Positions 19,242 to 27,729 of a stretch of 40,715 bases of DNA are shown here, piece after piece. The stretch covers positions 1 through 40,715 of the forward strand of contig CAIMFH010000044.1 of the NCBI GenBank assembly GCA_903840265.1, given 5' to 3'. Every line of letters begins with the position of its first letter. Position 1 is the stretch's first letter. Made by a program: the position numbers and the translations under genes. This stretch comes from an uncultured Schlesneria sp. GTDB taxonomy: Bacteria; Planctomycetota; Planctomycetia; Planctomycetales; Planctomycetaceae. The notes beneath the pieces are model-generated. The model searched no databases. It was not told the origin of the DNA and saw nothing but the letters and a program-made list of their open reading frames with translations.

Positions 19242-19281
19242 TGAGTTGCTTTCGACTGGTGATCTCGGCCTGGCTTGGACT

Positions 19282-19677
19282 TTACGACCTGTGCCCGTGT
19301 GGGAAGTCACTCAGTATTTGCAGCATTCGCTCGCCGCGCGGAACATCGAGTTGATCTCCTTCGGGCGCACGTCCTAATTGTGTCAGCAAATGTTCGGCTT
19401 GCTCAAACGGGCAATACTTTTCCCATTTCGCGACCAGCTTCTGAAAGTCAGGATCGCGAAGCGCGTCGGCCATCGTCGCAAATCGTTTCAGTTGATGAGC
19501 CGAATTGGTCGCCAGAATCAGCGTGCGGCATCGGTCAGCAACTTCCAGCCAACCCGCCTCACAGGCTTCGACCCCCGCCAGCAGGAGGAACCTATCTCGT
19601 GTCGGCGCCTGCTGCTTTTCGTCGGAAATTACTGCCAGTTGAACGTAGGCGCACATGGCAATTTCGTGATCATGCAT
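19282..19677 (-). CDS. Conserved-looking hypothetical protein (131 aa)
   Basis: I do not recognise a characterised family. The ATG at 19677 is chosen because the longer frame to 19746 would run into the upstream metallo-hydrolase gene; this gives a 28-base gap. The protein is soluble, mainly helical and without a signal peptide or membrane segment. Its most distinctive parts are the helical stretch LAGVEACEAGWLEVADRCR and the CPFEQAEHLLTQLG segment near the C terminus. It lies between a PhnP-like hydrolase and a large cytochrome/PSD1 protein on the same strand, so it is probably co-transcribed. Sustained coding with conserved-looking Trp/Cys positions supports a real gene, but function is unknown. 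Confidence 0.7.
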   Translation of the reverse strand: MHDHEIAMCAYVQLAVISDEKQQAPTRDRFLLLAGVEACEAGWLEVADRCRTLILATNSAHQLKRFATMADALRDPDFQKLVAKWEKYCPFEQAEHLLTQLGRAPEGDQLDVPRGERMLQILSDFPHGHRS

Positions 19678-19705
19678 GGCGGTAAAAGTCTGATTTGAGA
19701 AGGAC

Positions 19706-20500
19706 TTAGAACGGAATCCGCAGGCCGTCATAGGAGAGTTCGACACCCTTCGGCAGCCGCGCGTTTGTTTCGCTGTACTCCAAGTAGTGCGAGACGTGAG
19801 TCAGATAAGACCGCTTCGGCTTCACTCGCTCGATCGCTTCCAATGCTTGTGGAATACCGAAATGCGTGGCATGAGGCTCATCTCGAAGTGCATCTATGAC
19901 CAAGACATCCAAGCCTTCGAGCAGCGGCCAGCTCTCGTCCGGAATAAAGCTGACATCCGTGCAAAACGCCACGTTCCCGACTCGAAAACCCAGGACAGGA
20001 AGTTTCCCGTGAATCAAGCGAATCGGAATGACCTGCACGCCTAGTAACTCAAAGGGTTCTAAGCCGATCCGGCGTAGTTCCAGTTGCGGAATCGCGCCAT
20101 AGTGCAATTCGGGATCGAATGGCGCAAACGCGTAGGAATAGGCGGCGCGGACCTGGTTTTCAACGATTTCTTCACAATACAGCGGGATTGCCTGCTTCAA
20201 GCGATAGCCGAAGAGCCTCAGATCATCCAATCCGAACAAATGATCGGCGTGGCTATGAGTGTAAACGACGGCGTGGGCCACATCGATTCGCTCACGAATC
20301 AATTGAATCCGCATCTCGGGAGGCGTGTCGATCAAGAACGTCCCGGTCCCCGTCTGAACGGCGACTCCGGTTCGCGTTCGGTTATTTCGCGGATCCGTCG
20401 ACTCACAGACCGCGCAATGGCAACCAATAATTGGCACCCCGTGGCTGGTTCCTGTTCCGAGCAGAATCAGTTCCCGACGAGAAGTAGAGATTACAGACAT
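19706..20500 (-). CDS. PhnP-like MBL-fold metallo-hydrolase
   Basis: Metallo-beta-lactamase-fold hydrolase of 264 aa. The metal motif HSHADH is at 82-87 and further metal-ligand histidines are in LIHGKLPVLGF and THVSHYLEY. The N terminus LLGTGTSHGVPIIGCHCAVC has a C-x-C-x2-C cluster (C27, C29, C32) like the extra structural zinc site of PhnP, the phosphodiesterase of C-P lyase pathways. No phn genes are nearby, so the substrate is unknown; a phosphodiester is likely by family. The ATG at 20500 follows AGGA at short spacing; a TTG at 20527 is open but less likely. It heads the minus-strand group with the 131-aa protein, the PSD1 protein and the helicase. Confidence 0.88.
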   Translation of the reverse strand: MSVISTSRRELILLGTGTSHGVPIIGCHCAVCESTDPRNNRTRTGVAVQTGTGTFLIDTPPEMRIQLIRERIDVAHAVVYTHSHADHLFGLDDLRLFGYRLKQAIPLYCEEIVENQVRAAYSYAFAPFDPELHYGAIPQLELRRIGLEPFELLGVQVIPIRLIHGKLPVLGFRVGNVAFCTDVSFIPDESWPLLEGLDVLVIDALRDEPHATHFGIPQALEAIERVKPKRSYLTHVSHYLEYSETNARLPKGVELSYDGLRIPF

Positions 20501-21004
20501 CTGTCCTATGCCGAATTGCGAGCACAACCAAGTTTATGTGGGCTCACTCAGTGTATCAGAGGGCCGGTTCGCCCGCACGGATCGCGCTCCGATGGGTTTC
20601 TAGACATTGATGCCTAAAACCCTAGCGAGAGCTAGATGGCCAGTTGGCAGAGTGTCATTTTTTCCATGCAATTTCCAGCTGAAAACAAGGGCGTTCCTGT
20701 CGTCAGTCTAGATTCATGTTCCGCGTGGCACGCTGGTTGCGTCAGCGGACTCTCCGTCGAAATGACTTCGACTTGACCGCCGCACGGAGGCAATCGATAC
20801 CAGAAAATTCCCGAGCGGTCGCTTCCACCAAGGGTAGTTCGACTGGAGGTGTAGCCGGAGACGGTCCGATGGCCGTAGCCGGGCGAGCGCCTATGCTTCC
20901 AGTCGACTACTCTTTTCTTTGGGCCTAATTTCTATTCAGGCGCGGACCGGCGGACCTTCTCGACGGATTAACCTTTCCTCAATCGCTCGGAAAGACAGAC
21001 TGTG
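20501..21004. other. Noncoding spacer with repeat element
   Basis: This 504-base gap separates two genes on the same strand. Short plus-strand frames inside it show no homology. A small CTAGC-GAGA-GCTAG hairpin lies at 20622-20635, and a T-run follows near 20660. The main content is the inverted repeat listed separately at 20834-20910. The region should also contain the promoter of the metallo-hydrolase gene, which I could not place. Confidence 0.6.
20834..20910. repeat. REP/MITE-like inverted repeat with GTAGCCGG direct repeats
   Basis: Two 15-base arms (20834-20848, GTAGTTCGACTGGAG, and 20896-20910, CTTCCAGTCGACTAC) are reverse complements apart from small bulges. They enclose a 47-base centre. 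The centre holds GTAGCCGG twice, at 20851 and 20875, and a GGTCCGATGGCC segment. No reading frame explains it. The architecture fits a repetitive extragenic palindrome or miniature inverted-repeat element, or a transcribed stem-loop at the end of the WD40 gene. Confidence 0.65.
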
Positions 21005-22066
21005 TTAATTCGAGGGCGTAGTCGCATCCGCAGGAAGGGGTGACGATGGCGGTGGGTCTGCTTTGAATTCGAGCATTGCAATTTGCTCGTGACCTGAGGC
21101 GTAGAGGGTGTCCTGGGTGTCGTTTAGGACGAACTTGTGGACGTGCATGGGCATCTTGTCTTGGTGCAGGACCTTCCCTGTTTGGGAATCGTAGAACGAG
21201 GCGAAGCCGCCGTTGTCGCCGCCGGCGCAGACGAGCCAGTTGCCTTCGCTAGAGAACGCGATCTGCTCCACAAGGCCTTTAAATTTCGTGTCGGAGATTT
21301 CCTGGACTCGCTGCTTGGAGGCCCAGTCGAAGATCTCGACCCGCGAGGGCCCATCGAGATGATCAATATTTCCGATGGTTCCGACGCCGCCCGCCGCGAT
21401 CAACTTGCCATCGGCCGAGAACGCCAGGCTGCGAATGCCGCCGATGGAGTGTCGACGCTGCTTGGGATCCCAGGTGTACAGAACGGGAGCTTCCAGTTCG
21501 GAGACTTTCTTGCCGGACGCGACATCCCAGACGGCGATGTGGCCGACCTTGTCGCCCGTCGCCAGCAATTGCCCGTCGCGAGAGAACGCCACGGCGTACA
21601 GCATCGACGGGAAGTGGTGCGGCGTCATGGTCAAGTGGCCGACCAGCGTGTGCAACAGATTGCCGGTGGCAGCGTCCCACAGTTTACATTGCATGTCATC
21701 GGCGACACTGGCGATCACCTTGCCGTCGGGCGAGGAGATCACATCGCGAATCCATTTGTCGTGCGCATTGATGGAGCGAACTGGCTCTCGTTTTTGAGCG
21801 TCCCACCAAATCAACCGTCCGTCATAGCTGCCTGTCACGACCTGATCGGCGGTGCGAGCGATTCCGGTGACGTAACTCTGATGGCCGTCGCCCGTAAACT
21901 CGACAGGCTGCGGCTTATCTGCCGCCAGATCGAGTTCGTAGACGTTAAAGTCTGAACTACCGAAGACCAAGCGTTGAGTGCCTGGGAGTAAAGTGATGCA
22001 AAGTGCGATGCCCTTCACTCGTACTGTCTTGGCGATCTTGAACTTGGTGGGATCAGCGGTCGACAT
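21005..22066 (-). CDS. WD40 repeat protein
   Basis: A 353-aa protein made almost entirely of WD40-type blades, so a beta-propeller interaction scaffold. Recognisable repeat ends include GSYDGRLIWWD, VADDMQCKLWD and GDKVGHIAVWD, with SPDGK/SADGK/SRDGQ turns between strands. There is no signal peptide or membrane segment, so it is probably cytoplasmic. The start ATG at 22066 has GGAG 9 bases upstream. It lies 110 bases downstream of the DUF1501 gene on the same strand. The DUF1549/DUF1553 - DUF1501 - WD40 arrangement recurs in planctomycetes, implying a shared but unknown role. If the DUF1501 protein is exported as its RR signal predicts, a cytoplasmic propeller could not contact its mature form. 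Confidence 0.92.
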   Translation of the reverse strand: MSTADPTKFKIAKTVRVKGIALCITLLPGTQRLVFGSSDFNVYELDLAADKPQPVEFTGDGHQSYVTGIARTADQVVTGSYDGRLIWWDAQKREPVRSINAHDKWIRDVISSPDGKVIASVADDMQCKLWDAATGNLLHTLVGHLTMTPHHFPSMLYAVAFSRDGQLLATGDKVGHIAVWDVASGKKVSELEAPVLYTWDPKQRRHSIGGIRSLAFSADGKLIAAGGVGTIGNIDHLDGPSRVEIFDWASKQRVQEISDTKFKGLVEQIAFSSEGNWLVCAGGDNGGFASFYDSQTGKVLHQDKMPMHVHKFVLNDTQDTLYASGHEQIAMLEFKADPPPSSPLPADATTPSN

Positions 22067-22176
22067 TTCTTGGATCTCCGAGACTTAGCGGGCAGGCAAT
22101 TATGCGGCAGAGGTGGGGTTGGTAAAGGGCCGACCGTCACTGTCGTATCGCGTTCTCACTGGTTTCGCAGTGTTCT

Positions 22177-23484
22177 TCAGGCCAGGACTTCCATGGCTGG
22201 CTTGGCACCGAAATCTACGATGGGGATCGGCCTCGCCCCGACGTAGTATTCTTTGTTATGGTCAATTCCCAAGGCTTCGAAGATAGTGGCGAAGAGGTCG
22301 CCCGATTTCATTTCGCCATCCACGACTTTGTGTCCGTCTTCGTCTGTCTTCCCGTAAACGGCCCCGCCCTTGATTCCGCAACCCGATAACGTGCAACTCC
22401 AGGCGCTCGCAAAGTGATCGCGGCCGAGGCTGGCGTTGATGTGCGGGGTGCGACCGAATTCGGCGAGCGTGATCACCAACGTGCTCTCCAACAGGCCGCG
22501 TTGTTGGAGGTCGTCGAGCAGAGCTGACATGCCCTGATCGAGGTCGGCGCAGAGTTCCAAGTGGGTTTCAAAGTTCTGACCGTGACTGTCCCACCATGCA
22601 CGCGCCACCTTGACGAAGGGAACGCCTGCTTCGACGAGCCTGCGGCCAATAAGGCATTGCTCTTGGAACTGAGTCGGGCCGTAGAAATCTCGAGCAGACT
22701 GCGGTTCCATGTTGATGTCGAACAGTTTCTCGCTGGCCATGATCCCGCGAACGCGTTCGTACGCCATGCCGTGGCTCGCGACAGAGGGATCGTATCGCTT
22801 ATCGGCGAACCGTTTGGCCAGCAGTTTCTGTAGGTCAGCCCGTTCTTGATGATCAATTTCGCTCATCGAATCGGGTCGACGGATATTCGGCGGGATCATG
22901 CTTTCGGTCAGAAAGGTCGGTGCGTAGCGTGCTCCGAGGAAGCCGGCTCCCCCTTTGTGTCGGCCTTCGGTTTCTGAATACATCGAGACATAGTCGGGAA
23001 CCTGGCTATCAGCTCGACCGAGTTCGCGGGCGATGAGTGCTCCCAAGTCAGGGTAGTCGACCGCTTGCTCCATCGCGCGACCGGTCTCCATCAATCGCGT
23101 CCCGCCGCCGTGATCTGCGTTGCGAGTGTTCAGGGAACGGATGATGGCGGTGGTCTTCAGCCGTTGTGCCATCTTGGGCATCAACTCGCTGATCTGGACG
23201 CTGGGAATGTCCGTGGAGATCGCGCGAAACGGTCCGCCGGTCAAACGGCCAGGTTTGGGATCCCAGGTTTCAAACTGACTGGCACCACCACCCAACCACA
23301 GCAGAATCACGCTCTTTTGCTGGCGCTTTAGTTCTGCGGCGAGGCACGGGTTCTTGAGTGCATCCATCACTCGCATATTGGCGGCGAAGGCAGTCGCCCC
23401 GGCAAACACGGTCCTGCCGAGGAAACCTCGTCGACTGACACCGTGATCGGACGAGCCACAGAACGAAGAGTTCGCATGCGCCAT
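22177..23484 (-). CDS. DUF1501 domain protein with twin-arginine signal
   Basis: Exported DUF1501 protein, a family with an alkaline-phosphatase/sulfatase-like fold that is greatly expanded in planctomycetes. The start ATG at 23484 is set by an ideal AGGA 8 bases upstream; the frame is open 6 codons further. The 435-aa protein has a Tat signal SRRGFLG (17-23) followed by a hydrophobic stretch AGATAFAAN. The family segments LLWLGGGASQFETWDPKP, DHGGGTRLMETGRAM and TLAEFGRTPHIN are intact. Catalytic activity has not been established for the family. It lies 59 bases after the DUF1549/DUF1553 gene, so the two are very probably co-transcribed and work together in the periplasm. Confidence 0.95.
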   Translation of the reverse strand: MAHANSSFCGSSDHGVSRRGFLGRTVFAGATAFAANMRVMDALKNPCLAAELKRQQKSVILLWLGGGASQFETWDPKPGRLTGGPFRAISTDIPSVQISELMPKMAQRLKTTAIIRSLNTRNADHGGGTRLMETGRAMEQAVDYPDLGALIARELGRADSQVPDYVSMYSETEGRHKGGAGFLGARYAPTFLTESMIPPNIRRPDSMSEIDHQERADLQKLLAKRFADKRYDPSVASHGMAYERVRGIMASEKLFDINMEPQSARDFYGPTQFQEQCLIGRRLVEAGVPFVKVARAWWDSHGQNFETHLELCADLDQGMSALLDDLQQRGLLESTLVITLAEFGRTPHINASLGRDHFASAWSCTLSGCGIKGGAVYGKTDEDGHKVVDGEMKSGDLFATIFEALGIDHNKEYYVGARPIPIVDFGAKPAMEVLA

Positions 23485-23543
23485 TTGTTGATCCTTTGGC
23501 AATTGGTGACGTGGTCGCGATCGACGATTCTGCTTCAGGCGGT

Positions 23544-25178
23544 CTAGTGATTGAAACGCAATTCAGGGCTGGTTAGCAGCGCCCAAACCATTTGACGCAG
23601 GCCGGCTACTGGCTCTGCTCGTTTATCAAGGAATTGCTCACAGGCGGCGAGTTCTTCCCCGCTGGGGGGACGCGTGAGTATGGCCCAGTAAGCTGCGGTA
23701 ATCTGTTTCGACTTGTCCGTTTCAGGGCGAATTGCGCCGATGAGTCGATCCGACGAATCTCGCAGGTAGTCGTCGGCAACTTGAGAGCTGTTGCTGAAGA
23801 GGAGTGCTTCATCGACGCCAACCTGGAAGTTTTCACCGGGTTGCTCGAATTGATGGGCGAACCCTTCACAGTTCCGCTCGAGTTCGTCGCGACGTTTCTG
23901 CCATTCGTCGCCGGTGGATTCCGGCTTGTACGTTTCAGGAGCCGCGCTGGCCATGCGTAGTGACATGGAGTATTGCCGCGGTGTGAGTGGGCGGATCAAA
24001 GCGACAGCGAACAGGTCTGCTGAAGGAGAGGCAGTTGAGCCGGACCATTCGCTGGATCTGGCGTAGGCCTGACTGAGAACAATCCCACGGACGAGGCGTT
24101 GCAGATCGTACTTGTGAGAGATCAGATCGCGGGCGAGCCAATCAAGGAGCTCGGGGTGGCTCGCGGAATTTGCCGAGTGCATCTGGTCAAGAGGATGAAC
24201 TAGTCCCCGCCCCAGGAACATGGCCCAGACTCGATTGACGATCGCTTTTGCGAACAACTGATCATTGCCGGATTGCAGAGCGATTTCGACGAGTTTAGCT
24301 CGTGGACTGAAGGGTGGCTTCGTGATGGGGCCGGCCTTGTCGTCCTGCATCTGTTTTTTGACTTCTTCGTCCCGCTGTTTGCGTTCGTCCGCGCTGACCT
24401 CAACGACGGGTTCGTCGACGATTGTGCCCGTGAGAAACATCAGTCGTGCGACTTTGTCTTCGCCCTTGGTTGTTTTGAATTTGACTTCGCCGGCGAACTT
24501 CTCTGCAACCAAGTTCTTCTTGGTGACGTATGTTCGCTGGAAGAATGACGCCAGTCCGTAGTAGTGGTCCTGCTTCCAATCGTCGACAAGGGGATGATCG
24601 TGGCACTTGGCGCAACTAACGTTGACGCCGAAAAAGATCGTGCTGGTTTCGTTGGTGAGTTCGTCGAGCTCCTTGGCCCTGACGCGAACGAAAGTGGTCG
24701 CGGCCTTGGTCTCGGGATCGTCTTCATTGCCAATCAGCATGTCGCGAAACATCTGATCCCAGGTTCGATTTTGTCGAACGGCTTTCAGAAGGTATTCACG
24801 CCATTCGTTGTGATTCCCTTTCTGACCAGACATCAACAAGTCGTCGAGCTGATTGCGGAACTGATAAGCAAAATCCGGCGAGGCCAATAGGCCGTCGACA
24901 AGTTTGAGGCGTTTGTCGGGCTCCGTGGATTCGATGTACTTCTTCGCTTCGGCGATCGTGGGAATGCGCCCTTGCAGGTCCAGGACCGTTCGGCGCACGA
25001 GGGCACCATCATCAGCCGGGGGGGCGGGATGCACTTGCCGCTCGGTCAGGTGAGACTGCACGTAGTGATCGACAGCTTGCTCGATCTGCAACTCGGGGGC
25101 GATCAGGTCGGCAGCGTGCAGGCGAGTTGCGAAAGCCAGGCCGACAGACAGCGTCAAAAGATCACGAACCAGATTCAT
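23544..25178 (-). CDS. DUF1549/DUF1553 (PSCyt2/PSD1) exported protein
   Basis: A 544-aa exported protein, shorter than the PSD1 protein at 16242-19241 and lacking the N-terminal PSCyt1 haem domain and NPCBM insertion. I start at the ATG at 25178, where a signal peptide begins (NLVRDLLTLSVGLAFATRLHAA). The frame is open to 25313, but that extension is rich in charged residues and has no homology. The DUF1549 domain (about 30-240) has the ALVRRTVLDLQGRIPT motif and an internal CAKCH. DUF1553 follows, with IVNRVWAMFLGRGLVHP and SHPELLDWLARDL. The single CxxCH could bind haem. First gene of the cluster with DUF1501 and WD40. Confidence 0.93.
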   Translation of the reverse strand: MNLVRDLLTLSVGLAFATRLHAADLIAPELQIEQAVDHYVQSHLTERQVHPAPPADDGALVRRTVLDLQGRIPTIAEAKKYIESTEPDKRLKLVDGLLASPDFAYQFRNQLDDLLMSGQKGNHNEWREYLLKAVRQNRTWDQMFRDMLIGNEDDPETKAATTFVRVRAKELDELTNETSTIFFGVNVSCAKCHDHPLVDDWKQDHYYGLASFFQRTYVTKKNLVAEKFAGEVKFKTTKGEDKVARLMFLTGTIVDEPVVEVSADERKQRDEEVKKQMQDDKAGPITKPPFSPRAKLVEIALQSGNDQLFAKAIVNRVWAMFLGRGLVHPLDQMHSANSASHPELLDWLARDLISHKYDLQRLVRGIVLSQAYARSSEWSGSTASPSADLFAVALIRPLTPRQYSMSLRMASAAPETYKPESTGDEWQKRRDELERNCEGFAHQFEQPGENFQVGVDEALLFSNSSQVADDYLRDSSDRLIGAIRPETDKSKQITAAYWAILTRPPSGEELAACEQFLDKRAEPVAGLRQMVWALLTSPELRFNH

Positions 25179-25514
25179 GGGAATCGGTACCCTTCGATCG
25201 GCGTGGAGGATGCGGCGGGAAACGGGCAGGATCACATAGCGGCGCGGCAGGCTTACTCTTTTCTTCGCCTGACGACAGACGAACAGATTAGCGAAACTTG
25301 ATGCCAGTCGCAAGAAGTTGCCAAGATCCGGAAGCTGCCACTTTCCGAAGCCATCCTCGAACTCGTCGTTGTTTCATCTTATTGGTGAGTATCAGCCGGA
25401 ACCGTGAGTGCCAGGATTCACAACAGGTTGAAATCGGGCTTCGATCAGAGTACGGTTCGTGCAGGCAACTATTTGGCATACTGAGCCTGATCCAATTTCT
25501 TGACGGAGGGACCC
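25179..25514. promoter_or_regulatory. Divergent promoter region
   Basis: This 336-base spacer lies between the divergent DUF1549 gene and the lipoprotein gene, so it must carry both promoters. I could not identify a convincing -35/-10 pair, operator palindrome or riboswitch. An open frame extends from the DUF1549 side to 25313 and another crosses the region on the minus strand, but neither resembles a known protein. Confidence 0.35.
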
Positions 25515-27125
25515 GTGAAGCGAAGCCTGCGCATGATGCGAATATTGACGGTGGCGTTTCTGGGATCCGTTGTCGGCTGCAATTCTCAGTCAACGACGAA
25601 ACCGGCTGGCGAATCCAAGCCGGCCGTGACGAGCCCAGCTGCCCAAGCGACTGATGCTGATTCTTCAGAGCCGGTAGTAGCTCCTCTCGCGGCTCCTGTA
25701 GTTTCCGTACCAATTGTGGTCCGCCCCGTCGATTGGAATGCGGAGACTCAAGGCGCCCAGATCGTCTCGGTCCCTCCGGAAGAACTGCAAGCAGGGCGAT
25801 TGGAAGAGAGATATCCAACGCCAGTCGTGGAAGTACGGGGAACAGTCCTCAGCATCGATACGGATCTCATGGGCCCCGAATTCAGCAGCGTGCGGCTACA
25901 GGGCCCCGGCGGAGATGCGATTCCGGTTCGGATCCTAGAACGTCAAGCATTTGCTCGCGTGGGCCCTGGTCAAATTGTCGCGCTGCAGGGCAAGAAGATC
26001 GATGTCTCGGCCATCGAACATTTTCCGTTCAGAATCCTGGATCCAGGCGCGAATCTGTGCCCCGTCATTTCCAGTTCGCAGGTCTCCGAAGACTTCGCCA
26101 AAGATCCTCAACTCGCGCATGAGAAGTACTACGGGCAATGGTTCTATCTGCACGGCAAAGTCACCGACATCCGAAAAGAGTGGGACGAGAACGCATTGGT
26201 GACATTAGAGGGAGACGCCACTTGGCCAATCGCTTCTTCGGTGAAGAAAGCGGAGGCCGCAGAGACCGAGGTTGGGCGAGAGTTCGCGATGTTGGCGAAG
26301 TATGAACCGATCACGGAGTTGAATCTTGCCGAGCCAAAGATCGAACTGAAAGGGCTACCAATCACCGTTGAATTCCCTGCTGCCGGAATGACCTATGGCA
26401 GTGCCCTGTTGAGCCGTGCCGAACGTGATGCTCAAGCTACAGAGCGTCTGCGCGCTGCGACGTCCGAGATCATCACCGACGCACCCGCGTTAGTTCGCCA
26501 ATTTCGCGACAGCGAAGTCCAATTTCGATCGGACTATGGCGGTAAGGTTGTTGAAGTTGCCGGAACAATTCAGGAGTTTGGCGTGCAGAAGGATGGGCAT
26601 CCGCTGATCCACCTGGTGGGTGACGAGTTGCTGACGTTTGACGTTGTTCTGGCGTCGGATGCACCGTGGGATCAACTTCAGCCAGGCCAGCGAATCACGA
26701 CCCGGGGTCAGTTTGTCAGGTCATTGTTCATTCCTCAGATTGAGCATGCGATCATTGTGAAGTCAGACGCACCCGAACAGCCGCTTCGCCAGGTGACTGC
26801 TGCGGATGTCACCACGGGTTGTCTGAATGCAGACGATAAGTTTGCCAGTGATTGGAAAGACAAGGTCATTAAGGTCACAGGAAAGATCCAATCCATTAAC
26901 TTGGAGGGTGTCGATCCTGTGATAGTTCTAGAAGGACCGGACGACAGTCGAGTTCAGATCGAATTGAATACGAAGCAGCATGCTCGGCAAATGCGATTTA
27001 CCGAGCAGGCGGTCGGACAGACTGAAACGTTTCTGGGACGTGTCAATGCGGTTGACGATGATGCGAAGACTGTCAGCCTGAAGGATGGTTGGATCCTGAA
27101 GTCATCGGGCGGGCCAAAGCAATAG
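25515..27125 (+). CDS. Putative lipoprotein with repeated OB-fold-like domains
   Basis: A 536-aa protein starting at the GTG at 25515, preceded by GGAGGG 4-6 bases upstream. The hydrophobic N terminus ends in VVGC (Cys22), a plausible lipobox, followed by a Ser/Thr/Ala/Pro-rich linker. The rest seems to repeat one small beta-rich unit four times: VVEVRGTVLSID, WFYLHGKVTDIR, VVEVAGTIQEFG and VIKVTGKIQSIN each start a block. Each is followed by a hydrophobic strand and a polar turn such as GQIVALQGK or GQRITTRGQ. This pattern resembles tRNA_anti-like OB-fold domains found in bacterial lipoproteins. Binding partner unknown. A 65-base gap separates it from msrA on the same strand. Confidence 0.7.
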   Translation: MKRSLRMMRILTVAFLGSVVGCNSQSTTKPAGESKPAVTSPAAQATDADSSEPVVAPLAAPVVSVPIVVRPVDWNAETQGAQIVSVPPEELQAGRLEERYPTPVVEVRGTVLSIDTDLMGPEFSSVRLQGPGGDAIPVRILERQAFARVGPGQIVALQGKKIDVSAIEHFPFRILDPGANLCPVISSSQVSEDFAKDPQLAHEKYYGQWFYLHGKVTDIRKEWDENALVTLEGDATWPIASSVKKAEAAETEVGREFAMLAKYEPITELNLAEPKIELKGLPITVEFPAAGMTYGSALLSRAERDAQATERLRAATSEIITDAPALVRQFRDSEVQFRSDYGGKVVEVAGTIQEFGVQKDGHPLIHLVGDELLTFDVVLASDAPWDQLQPGQRITTRGQFVRSLFIPQIEHAIIVKSDAPEQPLRQVTAADVTTGCLNADDKFASDWKDKVIKVTGKIQSINLEGVDPVIVLEGPDDSRVQIELNTKQHARQMRFTEQAVGQTETFLGRVNAVDDDAKTVSLKDGWILKSSGGPKQ

Positions 27126-27190
27126 CCACGGTGTTGGCAATCGGTTAACCGGACTGACTGGGTCGGGCTGATCGTTCAAGAAAAGGAACC

Positions 27191-27724
27191 ATGATGAGCA
27201 ATACGGAATTAGCAACCTTAGGCGGTGGATGCTTCTGGTGTGTTGAGGCTGTCTTTGAACAACTGCGCGGCGTGGAATCGGTGACATCGGGCTATACCGG
27301 TGGAACCGTTGAGCAGCCGACGTATGAGCAAGTGTGTACCGGTAGAACCGGGCATGCTGAAGTGATTCAGATTGCTTTTAACCCAGACGTGATCACGTTC
27401 TCTGATCTGTTAGATGTGTTTTTTGCGATCCACGATCCGACGACCTTAAATCAGCAAGGTGCGGATGTGGGGACTCAGTATCGATCGGCGATCTATTTTC
27501 AATCGATGGAACAACAAGCTGCCGCAAACAAGAAGATTGCCGAAGAAAGTCACGCGTATCCGGTGCCGATCGTAACGGAAGTGACTCCACTGGGGAAGTT
27601 CTATCCGGCCGAGCAGTACCATCAGGGATACTTCCAGGGGAATCAACAGCAGCGATATTGCCAAATGGTTGTTTCGCCGAAGGTGGCGAAGTTTCGTGCG
27701 AAGTTTGCAGATCGATTGAAGTAA
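27191..27724 (+). CDS. msrA: Peptide-methionine (S)-S-oxide reductase
   Basis: Repairs oxidised methionine by reducing the S-epimer of methionine sulfoxide. The 177-aa protein has the catalytic motif GGGCFWC (11-17, Cys14 nucleophile) and the family segments VTSGYTGGTVEQPTYEQVC, FFAIHDPTTLNQQG, DVGTQYRSAIY and EQYHQGYF. There is no fused MsrB domain and no signal peptide, so a cytoplasmic enzyme is expected. The start is either the ATG at 27191 or the next ATG at 27194; the AGGA at 27184-27187 is better spaced for the second. birA follows within a few bases, suggesting co-transcription. Confidence 0.96.
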   Translation: MMSNTELATLGGGCFWCVEAVFEQLRGVESVTSGYTGGTVEQPTYEQVCTGRTGHAEVIQIAFNPDVITFSDLLDVFFAIHDPTTLNQQGADVGTQYRSAIYFQSMEQQAAANKKIAEESHAYPVPIVTEVTPLGKFYPAEQYHQGYFQGNQQQRYCQMVVSPKVAKFRAKFADRLK

Positions 27725-27729
27725 GGTGT

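Noticed and set aside
20716-20928. 70-codon plus-strand frame in the noncoding spacer
   Set aside because: It passes through the inverted repeat and has no homology or ribosome site.
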